Shown: positions 1 to 8,023 of the stretch, one piece after another
Numbering within the stretch: the stretch's first letter is position 1
Layout of the letters: each line of letters starts with the position of its first letter
Source: Streptomyces europaeiscabiei
GTDB taxonomy: Bacteria; Actinomycetota; Actinomycetes; Streptomycetales; Streptomycetaceae
Reading direction: 5' to 3'
DNA: 64,000 nucleotides
NCBI RefSeq assembly: GCF_036346855.1
Contig: NZ_CP107841.1
Location: 7,692,001 to 7,756,000, forward strand
The notes under the pieces: model-generated
The model's input: only the letters and a program-made list of their open reading frames with translations
What the model was told of the DNA's origin: nothing
Database searches by the model: none
Made by a program: the position numbers and the translations under genes

Positions 1-1
1 C

Positions 2-367
2 ACCGTCCAGATCGGCGTCGACGTGGCGCGTCCCGAACTCGACGAGCGCATCACCCGCCGCGTCGACCGCATGTGGGACGCCGGACTGGTCGAAGAAGTG
101 CGCTCCCTTGCGGAGCAGGGGTTGCGCGAGGGGCGTACGGCGTCCCGTGCGCTCGGCTACCAGCAGGTCCTCGCGGCGCTCGCCGGGCAGTGCACCATGG
201 ACGAGGCGCGAGCCGAGACCGTGCGCGCCACCAAGCGCTTCGCGCGCCGCCAGGATTCATGGTTCAGACGCGACCCGCGGGTGCATTGGCTCAAGGGGGG
301 GCTCGCCGACATGAGGGAACTCCCGCAGCTCGCACTGGCGTTGGTCGAACGACCGGTCACAGCCTGA
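2..367 (+). CDS. miaA: tRNA dimethylallyltransferase MiaA, C-terminal part (5' end outside window)
   Basis: This is the last 121 codons of an open frame that enters from the left edge. The frame is already open at base 2 (T-V-Q-I-G-V-D-V then R-P-E-L-D-E-R-I), so an internal ATG is not the start. The visible part is the MiaA C-terminal region, with R-V-D-x-M-W-x-x-G-L-V-E-E-V, then G-R-T-A-S-R-A-L-G-Y-Q-Q, then K-R-F-A-R-R-Q-x-S-W-F. Family knowledge: MiaA transfers a dimethylallyl group from DMAPP to N6 of A37 in tRNAs that read UNN codons. The P-loop and DMAPP-binding part lie upstream of the window. The miaA to dapF order is typical of Streptomyces. Confidence 0.93.
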   Translation, partial: TVQIGVDVARPELDERITRRVDRMWDAGLVEEVRSLAEQGLREGRTASRALGYQQVLAALAGQCTMDEARAETVRATKRFARRQDSWFRRDPRVHWLKGGLADMRELPQLALALVERPVTA

Positions 368-469
368 TCACGTCATGGCATCGGGTCGCCCCGGCGGTCA
401 TCCCGGCCTCCGGGGGCGTGCCATCATCGAGCTTCGATCGACCAAGTAGAGTCCGAGTTGGGAGGGCGC

Positions 470-1000
470 GTGGCGATGGAGGCCGGCCCTCGCGACACCG
501 CACAAGGCACGGAGCAGGGCACCGCGGACGACGCGGAGCAGCTGGTCACCGAGGGGTACACACTGGATCCCGACGACGACCCGCTGAGCCCCGACGGTCC
601 CGAGGACCAGACTCCCGGTGGTGTGAGCGACGACGGACCGGAACCGGACGAGATGTCCGGGCCGGAGGTCGAGGTCGAGCTGCGACCCCAGCGCAGACTG
701 CGGCTCTGGCAGCTCGCGCCCATCGTGGGCCTCGCCGCGGTCGGCTCCCTGATGTTCGCCTTCCCGCTCGCCTTCGAGTTCGGTGACGGCGGCGCCGTGG
801 TCGCCATGCTCGGCCTGCTGATCTGCGCCACCGCGGCCGGCTGGGGCATGATGGCTGCCCGCCGCGTCGGTTACACGTGGCCCGGCCTGCCCGCCCGCGG
901 CTCCGGCCGCCGCGCGGACTGGCGGATGGCCCTGCTTTACGCCCTGATCGTGGCCGCGGTGGTCGTGCTGGCCGTGTGGCGGGTGGCACGGCTCCGCTAG
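470..1000 (+). CDS. Conserved membrane protein between miaA and dapF
   Basis: Unnamed protein of about 176 residues. The first 80 or so residues are acidic and hydrophilic, rich in Asp, Glu and Gly. Three hydrophobic segments follow: one starting L-A-P-I-V-G-L, one starting V-A-M-L-G-L-L-I-C, and one near the C terminus starting L-L-Y-A-L-I-V-A-A. This suggests a small inner-membrane protein with a cytoplasmic acidic N terminus. A GGGAGGG ribosome site at 460-466 favours GTG at 470 or ATG at 476; the TTG at 458 lies upstream of that site. No family was recognised. Its place between miaA and dapF is conserved in streptomycetes as far as I recall, which says nothing about function. Confidence 0.75.
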   Translation: MAMEAGPRDTAQGTEQGTADDAEQLVTEGYTLDPDDDPLSPDGPEDQTPGGVSDDGPEPDEMSGPEVEVELRPQRRLRLWQLAPIVGLAAVGSLMFAFPLAFEFGDGGAVVAMLGLLICATAAGWGMMAARRVGYTWPGLPARGSGRRADWRMALLYALIVAAVVVLAVWRVARLR

Positions 1001-1132
1001 AGCGTTCCGGCGGGAAGCGGGGCTGTGCCGACATGCGACTCCGTCGCGTGGGCGACCAGCCGTAATCGACCCGCAGCGACCCCGGCACCCTCCGTCGGCC
1101 CTCCCGGTGGAGCGCTCCCGTACGATCGACGA

Positions 1133-2002
1133 ATGAGCACGCGGATCGCCTTCCTCAAGGGGCACGGGACCGAGAACGACTTCGTGATCGTCCCGGACCC
1201 GGAGAACGCCATCGACCTCTCCCCGGCCGCTGTCGCCGCCCTGTGCGACCGCCGCGCGGGCATCGGGGGAGACGGTGTGCTGCACGTCGTACGGTCCGCC
1301 GCGCACCCCGAGGCGAAGGGGCTGGCGGCCGAGGCGGAGTGGTTCATGGACTACCGCAACGGCGACGGGTCGATCGCCGAGATGTGCGGAAACGGCGTCC
1401 GGGTCTTCGCCCGCTACCTCCTGCACGCCGGTCATGTCGCCGAGGGCGACCTCACCGTCGCCACGCGCGGAGGCGTGAAGAAGGTCCACATCGACAAGGA
1501 CGGCGACGTCACGGTCGGCATGGGCAGCGCCCGCCTCCCCGGAGGTGACGTCACGGTGAGCGTCGGGGAGCACAGCTGGCCCGCCCTCAACGTGAACATG
1601 GGCAACCCGCACGCCGTCGCCTTCGTGGCCGACCTCGCGCAGGCGGGCGACCTGCTCTCCCCGCCGCCCTTCAGCCCGGCCGCCGCCTACCCGGACGGCG
1701 TCAACGTCGAGTTCGTCGTCGACCGCGGCCCTCGGCATGTGGCGATGCGCGTCCACGAGCGCGGTTCCGGCGAGACCCGCTCCTGTGGCACCGGAGCGTG
1801 CGCCGTCGCCGTGGCCGCCGCCCGCCGGGACGGCGCAGATCCGGCCGTCACGGGCACCCCGGCGACGTACACCGTCGACGTGCCGGGCGGCACGCTGGTG
1901 ATCACCGAACGGCCCGGCGGCGAGATCGAGATGACCGGTCCCGCGGTGATCGTCGCCGAGGGCGAGATCGACGCCAAGTGGCTGGAAAACGCGGCGCGTT
2001 GA
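1133..2002 (+). CDS. dapF: Diaminopimelate epimerase
   Basis: 289-residue protein. It interconverts LL- and meso-diaminopimelate, the last step before lysine decarboxylation. Streptomyces use LL-DAP in peptidoglycan, so the balance of this reaction matters for both pools. The two catalytic cysteines are visible: Cys85 in the M-C-G-N-G-V-R motif and Cys218 in the S-C-G-T-G-A-C motif. The N-terminal K-G-H-G-T-E-N-D-F motif is also present. The start is the ATG at 1133. The frame stays open further upstream, but the extra segment has no similarity to the family. The length matches the family. A loose inverted repeat follows the stop. Confidence 0.96.
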   Translation: MSTRIAFLKGHGTENDFVIVPDPENAIDLSPAAVAALCDRRAGIGGDGVLHVVRSAAHPEAKGLAAEAEWFMDYRNGDGSIAEMCGNGVRVFARYLLHAGHVAEGDLTVATRGGVKKVHIDKDGDVTVGMGSARLPGGDVTVSVGEHSWPALNVNMGNPHAVAFVADLAQAGDLLSPPPFSPAAAYPDGVNVEFVVDRGPRHVAMRVHERGSGETRSCGTGACAVAVAAARRDGADPAVTGTPATYTVDVPGGTLVITERPGGEIEMTGPAVIVAEGEIDAKWLENAAR

Positions 2003-2005
2003 GGT

Positions 2006-2067
2006 GTGGTAGGGCTTGACATGGTGGTGTCCGGAGCATGAGCGCCGTGTACATCCAAGCCCACCAC
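2006..2067 (+). terminator. Possible hairpin after dapF
   Basis: Imperfect inverted repeat just past the dapF stop: gtggtagggcttg pairs with caagcccaccac across a loop of about 37 bases, with one bulged base. There is no U-tract, which is common for Streptomyces terminators. The long loop makes this a weak call. Confidence 0.3.
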
Positions 2068-2298
2068 GCGTTCAGGGGTGCGAATCCATGGCGCACCTCG
2101 GGTGGGGTGACTCGAAACCGTAAACCTCACAACCTTCCCTCGAATGGGTGATCCGTTTCACGCTCGGCGAGAGGCGGTCGGATGGGCGTGATGGGGTCGG
2201 TAGCATCAAGCACCGGCACGGACGGGGGAACGACGATCCCCTGAGCCGCCGCACGCCATGGGGCACCCGTCCGCCGGTCCACGCAGCCGGAGGTGCCC

Positions 2299-4452
2299 AT
2301 GAGCGCGGAGGCCACGAACCCCGCCGTATCGCCCGCCCCTGCGCCGCCACCAGCGCACCGCAGGAAGGGCCGACCTCGTATCGACCTGCGCCGTCTGGGC
2401 CGCGCCGCACTCCTGGGCCCGACGACCCGTGACCGTATGCCCGACGCGATCAGTCATCTCGCCGACGCGCACCGCGCCCACCACCCCGACGCCGATCTCG
2501 ACCTGCTGCGCCGGGCGTACGTCCTCGCCGAGTCCTCGCACCGCGGTCAGATGCGCAAGAGTGGCGAGCCGTACATCACACACCCGCTCGCCGTGACTCT
2601 GATCCTCGCCGAACTGGGCGCGGAGACAACGACCTTGACGGCGTCTCTGCTCCACGACACCGTCGAGGACACGGATGTGACGCTCGATCAGGTGCGCGAG
2701 GAGTTCGGCGAGGAGGTGCGGTATCTCGTCGACGGCGTCACCAAGCTGGAGAAGGTCGACTACGGAGCCGCCGCCGAGCCCGAGACCTTCCGCAAGATGC
2801 TCGTCGCCACCGGCAACGACGTCCGCGTGATGTCGATCAAACTCGCCGACCGGCTGCACAACATGCGCACCCTCGGTGTGATGCGCCCCGAGAAGCAGGA
2901 ACGCATCGCCAAGGTCACCAAGGACGTCCTGATCCCGCTCGCCGAACGGCTGGGCGTCCAGGCGCTCAAGACCGAGCTGGAGGACCTCGTCTTCGCGATC
3001 CTCCACCCCGAGGAGTACGCGCACACCCGCGAGCTCATCGCGGAGAACGCGGCGCGGGAGGGCGACCCGCTCGCCGAGATCTCCGACGAGGTGCGCGGGG
3101 TCCTGCGCGAGGCCGGCATCCAGGCCGAAGTCCTCATAAGGCCCCGCCACTTCGTCTCCCTGCACCGGGTCTCCCGGAAACGCGGACAGCTGCGCGGCTC
3201 CGACTTCGGACGGCTCCTGGTCCTCGTCAACGAGGACGCCGACTGCTACGCGGTCCTCGGTGAACTGCACACCTGCCTCACCCCCGTGGTCTCGGAGTTC
3301 AAGGACTTCATCGCCGTACCGAAGTTCAACCTGTACCAGTCGCTGCACACGGCCGTCGCGCGGGGCGACGGCCAGGTCGCCGAAGTCCTCATCCGCACCC
3401 ACCAGATGCACAAGGTCGCCGAGGCCGGCGTCGTCGCCCTGGGCAATCCCTACGCAGCTCCCGCGGAGGAGCAGACCGACGGCGAGGGCGAGCGCATCGA
3501 CCCGACCCGCCCCGGCTGGCTCTCCCGGCTCCTCGACTGGCAGGAGGCGGCACCGGACGCGGACATGTTCTGGTCGACCCTGCGCGAGGACCTCGCCCAG
3601 GACCGTGAGATCACCGTCTTCCGGCCCGACGGGGGCACGTTGGGGCTCCCCGAGGGCGCCAGTTGCGTGGACGCGGCGTACGCCCAGTACGGCGAGGACG
3701 CGCACGCCTGCATCGGCGCCCGCGTCAACGGCCGTCTGGTGAGACTGAGCACCGTCCTGAAGGACGGCGACACCGTCCAGCTCCTCATGGGTCAGGACCC
3801 GGCCTCCGAGCCCTCCAGGGAGTGGCTGGAGCACGCCCACACGCCCGGCGCGCGCATCGCCATCCAGCGCTGGCTCGCCACCCACCCCTCGCCCGCCGCC
3901 GACGACGAGTCCGAGGAACGCGACGGCGCACGCAAGGACGGGACACCGGCCCTCCGCCCCGCCATGGACGAGCCCGCCGCCACCTCCGACACCGTCGGCG
4001 CCGTGGTCGTCGTCGACAGGCCCGAGGCGACCGTACGTCTCGCCGGCTGCTGCACGCCCGTACCGCCCGACGAGGTCACCGGCTTCGCCGTCCGCGGGGG
4101 AGTGGTGACCGTGCACCGCCTCGAATGCGCCGCCGTGACACGCATGAAGGGACTGGGGCGCCCGGAGATCGAGGTGCGCTGGGGGAACACCACCGAGTTC
4201 CGGGTCACTCTCGTCGCCGAGTCCTTCCAGCGGCCCCACCTCCTCGCCGACCTCACCGAGGCCATCGCCCTCGAAGGCGTCGACATTGTCACCGCCACCG
4301 TCGAACCCCCCACCCAACAGCGCGTCCGCCACACCTACACGCTGCAACTTCCGGACGCCGCACACCTCCCGAACCTGATGCGGGCCATGCGGAACGTGCC
4401 GGGCGTGTACGACGTGGGCCGGGCCCAGCACCAGGCGGTGGCCGCCCACTGA
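2299..4452 (+). CDS. rshA: RelA/SpoT-family (p)ppGpp synthetase/hydrolase (RshA-like)
   Basis: 717-residue long-form RSH protein. An N-terminal proline-rich leader precedes an HD hydrolase domain with I-T-H-P, L-L-H-D-T-V-E-D-T and D-R-L-H-N-M, so the metal-binding hydrolase residues look intact. A synthetase-like domain follows (E-F-K-D-F-I-A-V-P-K-F-N), then TGS (from about residue 435) and a C-terminal ACT domain. In the synthetase domain an aspartate is kept (Asp302 by gapless alignment) and so is the Glu of A-E-V-L-I-R-T. The usual A-x-R after the Asp and the A-H-W-x-Y-K motif are replaced. The start is ATG 2299, with CCGGAGG at 2287-2293. S. coelicolor has a separate main RelA, so this is probably the second, housekeeping RSH enzyme. 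It most likely adjusts alarmone levels in the cytoplasm. Confidence 0.9.
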   Translation: MSAEATNPAVSPAPAPPPAHRRKGRPRIDLRRLGRAALLGPTTRDRMPDAISHLADAHRAHHPDADLDLLRRAYVLAESSHRGQMRKSGEPYITHPLAVTLILAELGAETTTLTASLLHDTVEDTDVTLDQVREEFGEEVRYLVDGVTKLEKVDYGAAAEPETFRKMLVATGNDVRVMSIKLADRLHNMRTLGVMRPEKQERIAKVTKDVLIPLAERLGVQALKTELEDLVFAILHPEEYAHTRELIAENAAREGDPLAEISDEVRGVLREAGIQAEVLIRPRHFVSLHRVSRKRGQLRGSDFGRLLVLVNEDADCYAVLGELHTCLTPVVSEFKDFIAVPKFNLYQSLHTAVARGDGQVAEVLIRTHQMHKVAEAGVVALGNPYAAPAEEQTDGEGERIDPTRPGWLSRLLDWQEAAPDADMFWSTLREDLAQDREITVFRPDGGTLGLPEGASCVDAAYAQYGEDAHACIGARVNGRLVRLSTVLKDGDTVQLLMGQDPASEPSREWLEHAHTPGARIAIQRWLATHPSPAADDESEERDGARKDGTPALRPAMDEPAATSDTVGAVVVVDRPEATVRLAGCCTPVPPDEVTGFAVRGGVVTVHRLECAAVTRMKGLGRPEIEVRWGNTTEFRVTLVAESFQRPHLLADLTEAIALEGVDIVTATVEPPTQQRVRHTYTLQLPDAAHLPNLMRAMRNVPGVYDVGRAQHQAVAAH

Positions 4453-4468
4453 CCCCGGCGGGCTGCCG

Positions 4469-4512
4469 CGCACGAGGTCAGGGGCGCCAGCGCACGAGGT
4501 CAGGGGTGCCAG
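4469..4512. repeat. Tandem 22-bp duplication downstream of rshA
   Basis: Two head-to-tail copies of a 22-base unit (cgcacgaggtcaggggcgcc plus ag) at 4469-4490 and 4491-4512, differing at one base. They lie in the 171-bp gap between rshA and the M1 peptidase gene. A short accccggcggg motif also occurs on both sides of the pair. This looks like a recent slippage or duplication event; no function is evident. Confidence 0.7.
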
Positions 4513-4623
4513 AGCAGTAACCCCGGCGGGTGGATGAGGCCCGGCAGACGGCGGGCCGCTCGTTCGGGTGGGCCCGCTGCGAGTCGGCGGCGCGGAGCGC
4601 GTGCGCGCTGGTAGCGGTGGTCC

Positions 4624-6105
4624 ATGCCGCTCACCCCACGCTCCCGGAGCCGCCGCGTCCAGGCCGCGCTGCTCGCCTCTGCCGTCTCCGTCTGCCTGAT
4701 CGCCGCGAGCGCCCCCGCACCCGCCGTGCCCCTGGGCGTCGGCGACCGGCTCTTCCCGCACCTCGGCAACCCGGGATACGACGTGGAGTCGTACGACCTC
4801 GCGTTCACCTACCCCGGCAGCAACCGCGAGCCACTCACCGCCGTCACCTCGATCGACGCCCGGACGACCTCCCGTCTGGAACGGGTCAACCTCGACTTCT
4901 CGCACGGAAAGGTCGGCTCCGTGGAGGTCGACGGGGAATCCGCCGCCTTCACGAGCGCGGGCGAGGACCTGGTGATCACACCCCGGGAACCGCTACCCGA
5001 GGGCAGCCGGACACGCATCACCGTGCGGCACACCAGCGACCCCGTGTACACGGGGGACGAGGAGGGCGGCTGGGTGCGGACCGCAGACGGGCTCGCCATG
5101 GCCAACCAGGCCGACGCGGCGCACGTGGTGTTCCCGTGCAACGACCACCCCTCCGACAAAGCGATGTTCACCATCCGCGTCACCGTGCCCGACGGCTACA
5201 CGGCCGTCTCCAACGGCCTCGCCACCGGCACCGACCGCGCCCCCGGAACCACCACCTGGACCTACCGCACCGAGCACCCCATGGCCACCGAGCTGGCCCA
5301 GGTCTCCATCGGCCGCTCCGCGGTCCTCCACCGCACCGGACCGCACCGCCTGCCCGTACGCGACGTGGTCCCCGCGAAGGACCGCGCGAAGCTCGAACCG
5401 TGGCTCGAGAAGACCCCCGCCCAGATCGAGTGGATGGAGGGCAAGGTCGGCCGGTACCCCTTCGAGACGTACGGTGTCCTGATCGCTGAGGCGCAGACCG
5501 GGTTCGAGCTGGAGACACAGACCCTCTCCCTCTTCGAGAGGGAGCTGTTCATCCGGCCCGAGTACCCCAAGTGGTACGTCGAGTCGATCATGGTGCACGA
5601 GCTGGCCCACCAGTGGTTCGGCAACAGCGTCAGCCCCCGCACCTGGTCCGACCTGTGGCTCAACGAGGGACACGCCACCTGGTACGAGGCCCTGTACGCC
5701 GAGGAGACGGCCGGCAGGACCGTGGAGGCACGCATGAAGGCCGCCTACGGTGCCTCCGACAGCTGGCGGACCGCCGGGGGACCGCCGGCGGCACCGAAGG
5801 AGCCCAGGAACGGCCAGAAGATCGGCATCTTCCGGGCGAACGTCTACGACGGGGCCGCGCTCTTCCTGTACGCCCTGCGCGAGGAGATCGGCGGCCCCGC
5901 CTTCGCCCGGCTCCAGCGGGCCTGGGTCGCCGTTCACCGGGACGGAGTCGCCTCCACCGCGGACTTCCAGGAACTCGCCTCCGGGATCGCCGGACGCGAT
6001 CTGGGCGGCTTCTTCCACGCCTGGCTGTACGAGGTGAGGACGCCGCCCATGCCGGGGCACCCCGACTGGAAGTCGGCCCCGGCGAAGGTCTCGGCGAAGC
6101 GGTAG
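4624..6105 (+). CDS. Secreted M1-family zinc metallopeptidase (aminopeptidase N type)
   Basis: 493-residue protein. An Arg-rich N terminus and a hydrophobic stretch ending near A-P-A form a Sec-type signal peptide. The gluzincin site is complete: His325-Glu-Leu-Ala-His329 supplies two zinc ligands and the catalytic Glu326, and Glu348 in L-W-L-N-E-G is the third ligand, 18 residues after the second His. The N-terminal beta-sandwich typical of M1 enzymes is visible (V-E-S-Y-D-L-A-F-T-Y). At under 500 residues it is short for the family and lacks the large C-terminal helical domain of PepN. It should be an exported, short-form enzyme removing N-terminal residues from extracellular peptides. The start ATG has only a weak ribosome site. 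Confidence 0.9.
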   Translation: MPLTPRSRSRRVQAALLASAVSVCLIAASAPAPAVPLGVGDRLFPHLGNPGYDVESYDLAFTYPGSNREPLTAVTSIDARTTSRLERVNLDFSHGKVGSVEVDGESAAFTSAGEDLVITPREPLPEGSRTRITVRHTSDPVYTGDEEGGWVRTADGLAMANQADAAHVVFPCNDHPSDKAMFTIRVTVPDGYTAVSNGLATGTDRAPGTTTWTYRTEHPMATELAQVSIGRSAVLHRTGPHRLPVRDVVPAKDRAKLEPWLEKTPAQIEWMEGKVGRYPFETYGVLIAEAQTGFELETQTLSLFERELFIRPEYPKWYVESIMVHELAHQWFGNSVSPRTWSDLWLNEGHATWYEALYAEETAGRTVEARMKAAYGASDSWRTAGGPPAAPKEPRNGQKIGIFRANVYDGAALFLYALREEIGGPAFARLQRAWVAVHRDGVASTADFQELASGIAGRDLGGFFHAWLYEVRTPPMPGHPDWKSAPAKVSAKR

Positions 6106-6201
6106 CCGTCGATCCACCGGGGGTGTGGCTCCGGCACGGACGGGAAATAACCCGGGTGACGAGACGGGTCGTCCCGTGCGACCATCTTCGAGTCGGCGGA
6201 G

Positions 6202-6227
6202 GGAATCTCCCGGCCGCACCGGGCGTT
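6202..6227 (+). promoter_or_regulatory. Sigma-R-type promoter upstream of hflX
   Basis: GGAAT at 6202-6206, then exactly 18 bases, then GTT at 6225-6227. This matches the consensus GGAAT-N18-GTT of the Streptomyces thiol-oxidative-stress sigma factor SigR. It lies 62 bp before the hflX ATG in a 183-bp intergenic gap. The match is exact, but the motif is short, so chance occurrence is possible. Confidence 0.55.
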
Positions 6228-6288
6228 GTCACCAGTGACGGGTCGTGATCCGTCCGCCCTTCGGTATCCCTATCGACGTAAGGACCCA

Positions 6289-7785
6289 ATGACCTCCTCT
6301 TCTTCCCCTTCCCAGGCCGCACAGAGCGCCTTCGCGCAGAACGACCCCGAGAACCTTCGGGCCGATGCCCTGATGGAAGAGGACGTCGCCTGGAGCTTCG
6401 AGATCGACGGAGAGCGGGACGGCGACCAGTTCGACCGATCCGACCGTGCGGCCCTGCGCCGTGTCGCGGGCCTCTCCACCGAGCTCGAGGACGTCACCGA
6501 GGTCGAGTACCGTCAGCTCCGCCTGGAGCGAGTCGTACTCGTCGGTGTCTGGACCACGGGAACCGCGCGGGACGCGGAGAACTCGCTGGCCGAGCTGGCC
6601 GCCCTCGCGGAGACCGCGGGCGCGCTCGTGCTCGACGGCGTGATCCAGCGCCGTGACAAGCCGGACGCGGCCACCTACATCGGCTCCGGCAAGGCCAACG
6701 AGCTGCGGGACGTCGTCCTCGAATCGGGGGCGGACACTGTCATCTGCGACGGTGAGCTGAGCCCCGGCCAGCTCATCCACCTCGAAGACGTCGTCAAGGT
6801 CAAGGTCATCGACCGTACGGCCCTGATCCTCGACATCTTCGCCCAGCACGCCAAGTCCCGGGAGGGCAAGGCGCAGGTCGCGCTCGCGCAGATGCAGTAC
6901 ATGCTGCCGCGACTGCGAGGCTGGGGCCAGTCGCTGTCCCGGCAGATGGGCGGCGGCAAGGGCGGCGGCCTCGCCACCCGTGGTCCCGGTGAGACCAAGA
7001 TCGAGACGGACCGGCGGCGGATCCGCGAGAAGATGGCGAAGATGCGCCGGGAGATCGCGGAGATGAAGACCGGCCGCGAGATCAAGCGCCAGGAGCGCCG
7101 CAGGAACAAGGTGCCCTCGGTCGCCATCGCCGGTTACACCAACGCCGGCAAGTCCTCCCTGCTCAACCGCCTCACGGGCGCGGGCGTGCTCGTCGAGAAC
7201 GCGCTGTTCGCGACCCTCGACCCGACGGTGCGCCGGGCCGAGACCCCGAGCGGGCGGCTGTACACCCTGGCGGACACCGTCGGCTTCGTACGCCACCTGC
7301 CGCACCACCTCGTCGAGGCGTTCCGCTCCACGATGGAGGAGGTCGGCGACGCCGACCTGATCCTGCACGTGGTCGACGGTTCGCACCCCGCGCCGGAGGA
7401 GCAGCTGGCCGCCGTGCGTGAGGTCATCCGCGACGTGGGCGCGACCAAGGTGCCCGAGATCGTGGTGATCAACAAGGCGGACGCGGCCGACCCGCTGACG
7501 CTGCAGCGGCTGCTGCGGATCGAGAAGCGTTCCATCGCGGTCTCGGCCCGCTCCGGCCAGGGCATCGAGGAACTGCTCGCCCTGATCGACAACGAACTGC
7601 CGCGCCCCTCGGTCGAGATCGAGGCGCTCGTGCCGTACACCCACGGCAAGCTCGTCGCCCGCGCCCACACCGAGGGCGAGGTGATCTCCGAGGAGCACAC
7701 CCCGGAGGGCACCCTGCTCAAGGCCCGGGTGCACGAGGAGCTGGCCGCCGACCTGGCCCCGTACGTTCCGGCGGCGACGGCCTGA
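6289..7785 (+). CDS. hflX: GTPase HflX (ribosome-associated)
   Basis: 498-residue protein with the HflX N-terminal domain (Y-I-G-S-G-K-A-N-E-L), a basic coiled region, the glycine-rich G-G-G-K-G-G-G linker with R-G-P-G-E-T-K-I-E, and a C-terminal GTPase domain. The domain has G1 G-Y-T-N-A-G-K-S (from about residue 282), G3 D-T-V-G-F and G4 N-K-A-D. HflX binds the 50S subunit and splits or rescues stalled ribosomes, notably under stress. The start is ATG 6289 with AAGGA five bases upstream; the frame is open further upstream, but nothing there resembles the family. A sigma-R-like promoter sits in the gap before it, which would fit a stress role. Confidence 0.95.
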   Translation: MTSSSSPSQAAQSAFAQNDPENLRADALMEEDVAWSFEIDGERDGDQFDRSDRAALRRVAGLSTELEDVTEVEYRQLRLERVVLVGVWTTGTARDAENSLAELAALAETAGALVLDGVIQRRDKPDAATYIGSGKANELRDVVLESGADTVICDGELSPGQLIHLEDVVKVKVIDRTALILDIFAQHAKSREGKAQVALAQMQYMLPRLRGWGQSLSRQMGGGKGGGLATRGPGETKIETDRRRIREKMAKMRREIAEMKTGREIKRQERRRNKVPSVAIAGYTNAGKSSLLNRLTGAGVLVENALFATLDPTVRRAETPSGRLYTLADTVGFVRHLPHHLVEAFRSTMEEVGDADLILHVVDGSHPAPEEQLAAVREVIRDVGATKVPEIVVINKADAADPLTLQRLLRIEKRSIAVSARSGQGIEELLALIDNELPRPSVEIEALVPYTHGKLVARAHTEGEVISEEHTPEGTLLKARVHEELAADLAPYVPAATA

Positions 7786-7863
7786 CGGTCGACCGACGCA
7801 CCTGTACGTCCGACGGTCGCCTGATCCGTCGTACCTCGACGCCGAATGATCTCCGTCCGTACG

Positions 7864-7908
7864 TCCCGAAGGCCCGCCCCCTCCGCTGAGGGGCGCGGGC
7901 CTTCGGGA
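7864..7908. terminator. Bidirectional terminator between hflX and the serine protease gene
   Basis: Strong hairpin: tcccgaaggcccgcccc at 7864-7880 pairs with ggggcgcgggccttcggga at 7890-7908, with a single bulge. It lies between two convergent genes and probably ends transcription from both sides. Confidence 0.8.
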
Positions 7909-8023
7909 TGTGCAGGGGCACCGGCCGCCCGGTGTACCCGCATGCTCCGAGGAGACGGACGCAGGGCGCGCGGCGAACAATCCCACGCGCCCCGCCCCCG
8001 TCGTCGTCACCGCCTGCGCGGCG

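Noticed and set aside
2206..4905. Long minus-strand frame of 899 codons over rshA
   Set aside because: It is a shadow of a high-GC gene: the opposite strand reads as a full RelA/SpoT protein with motifs, and this frame encodes low-complexity Gly/Val/Arg/Asp-rich sequence with no family.
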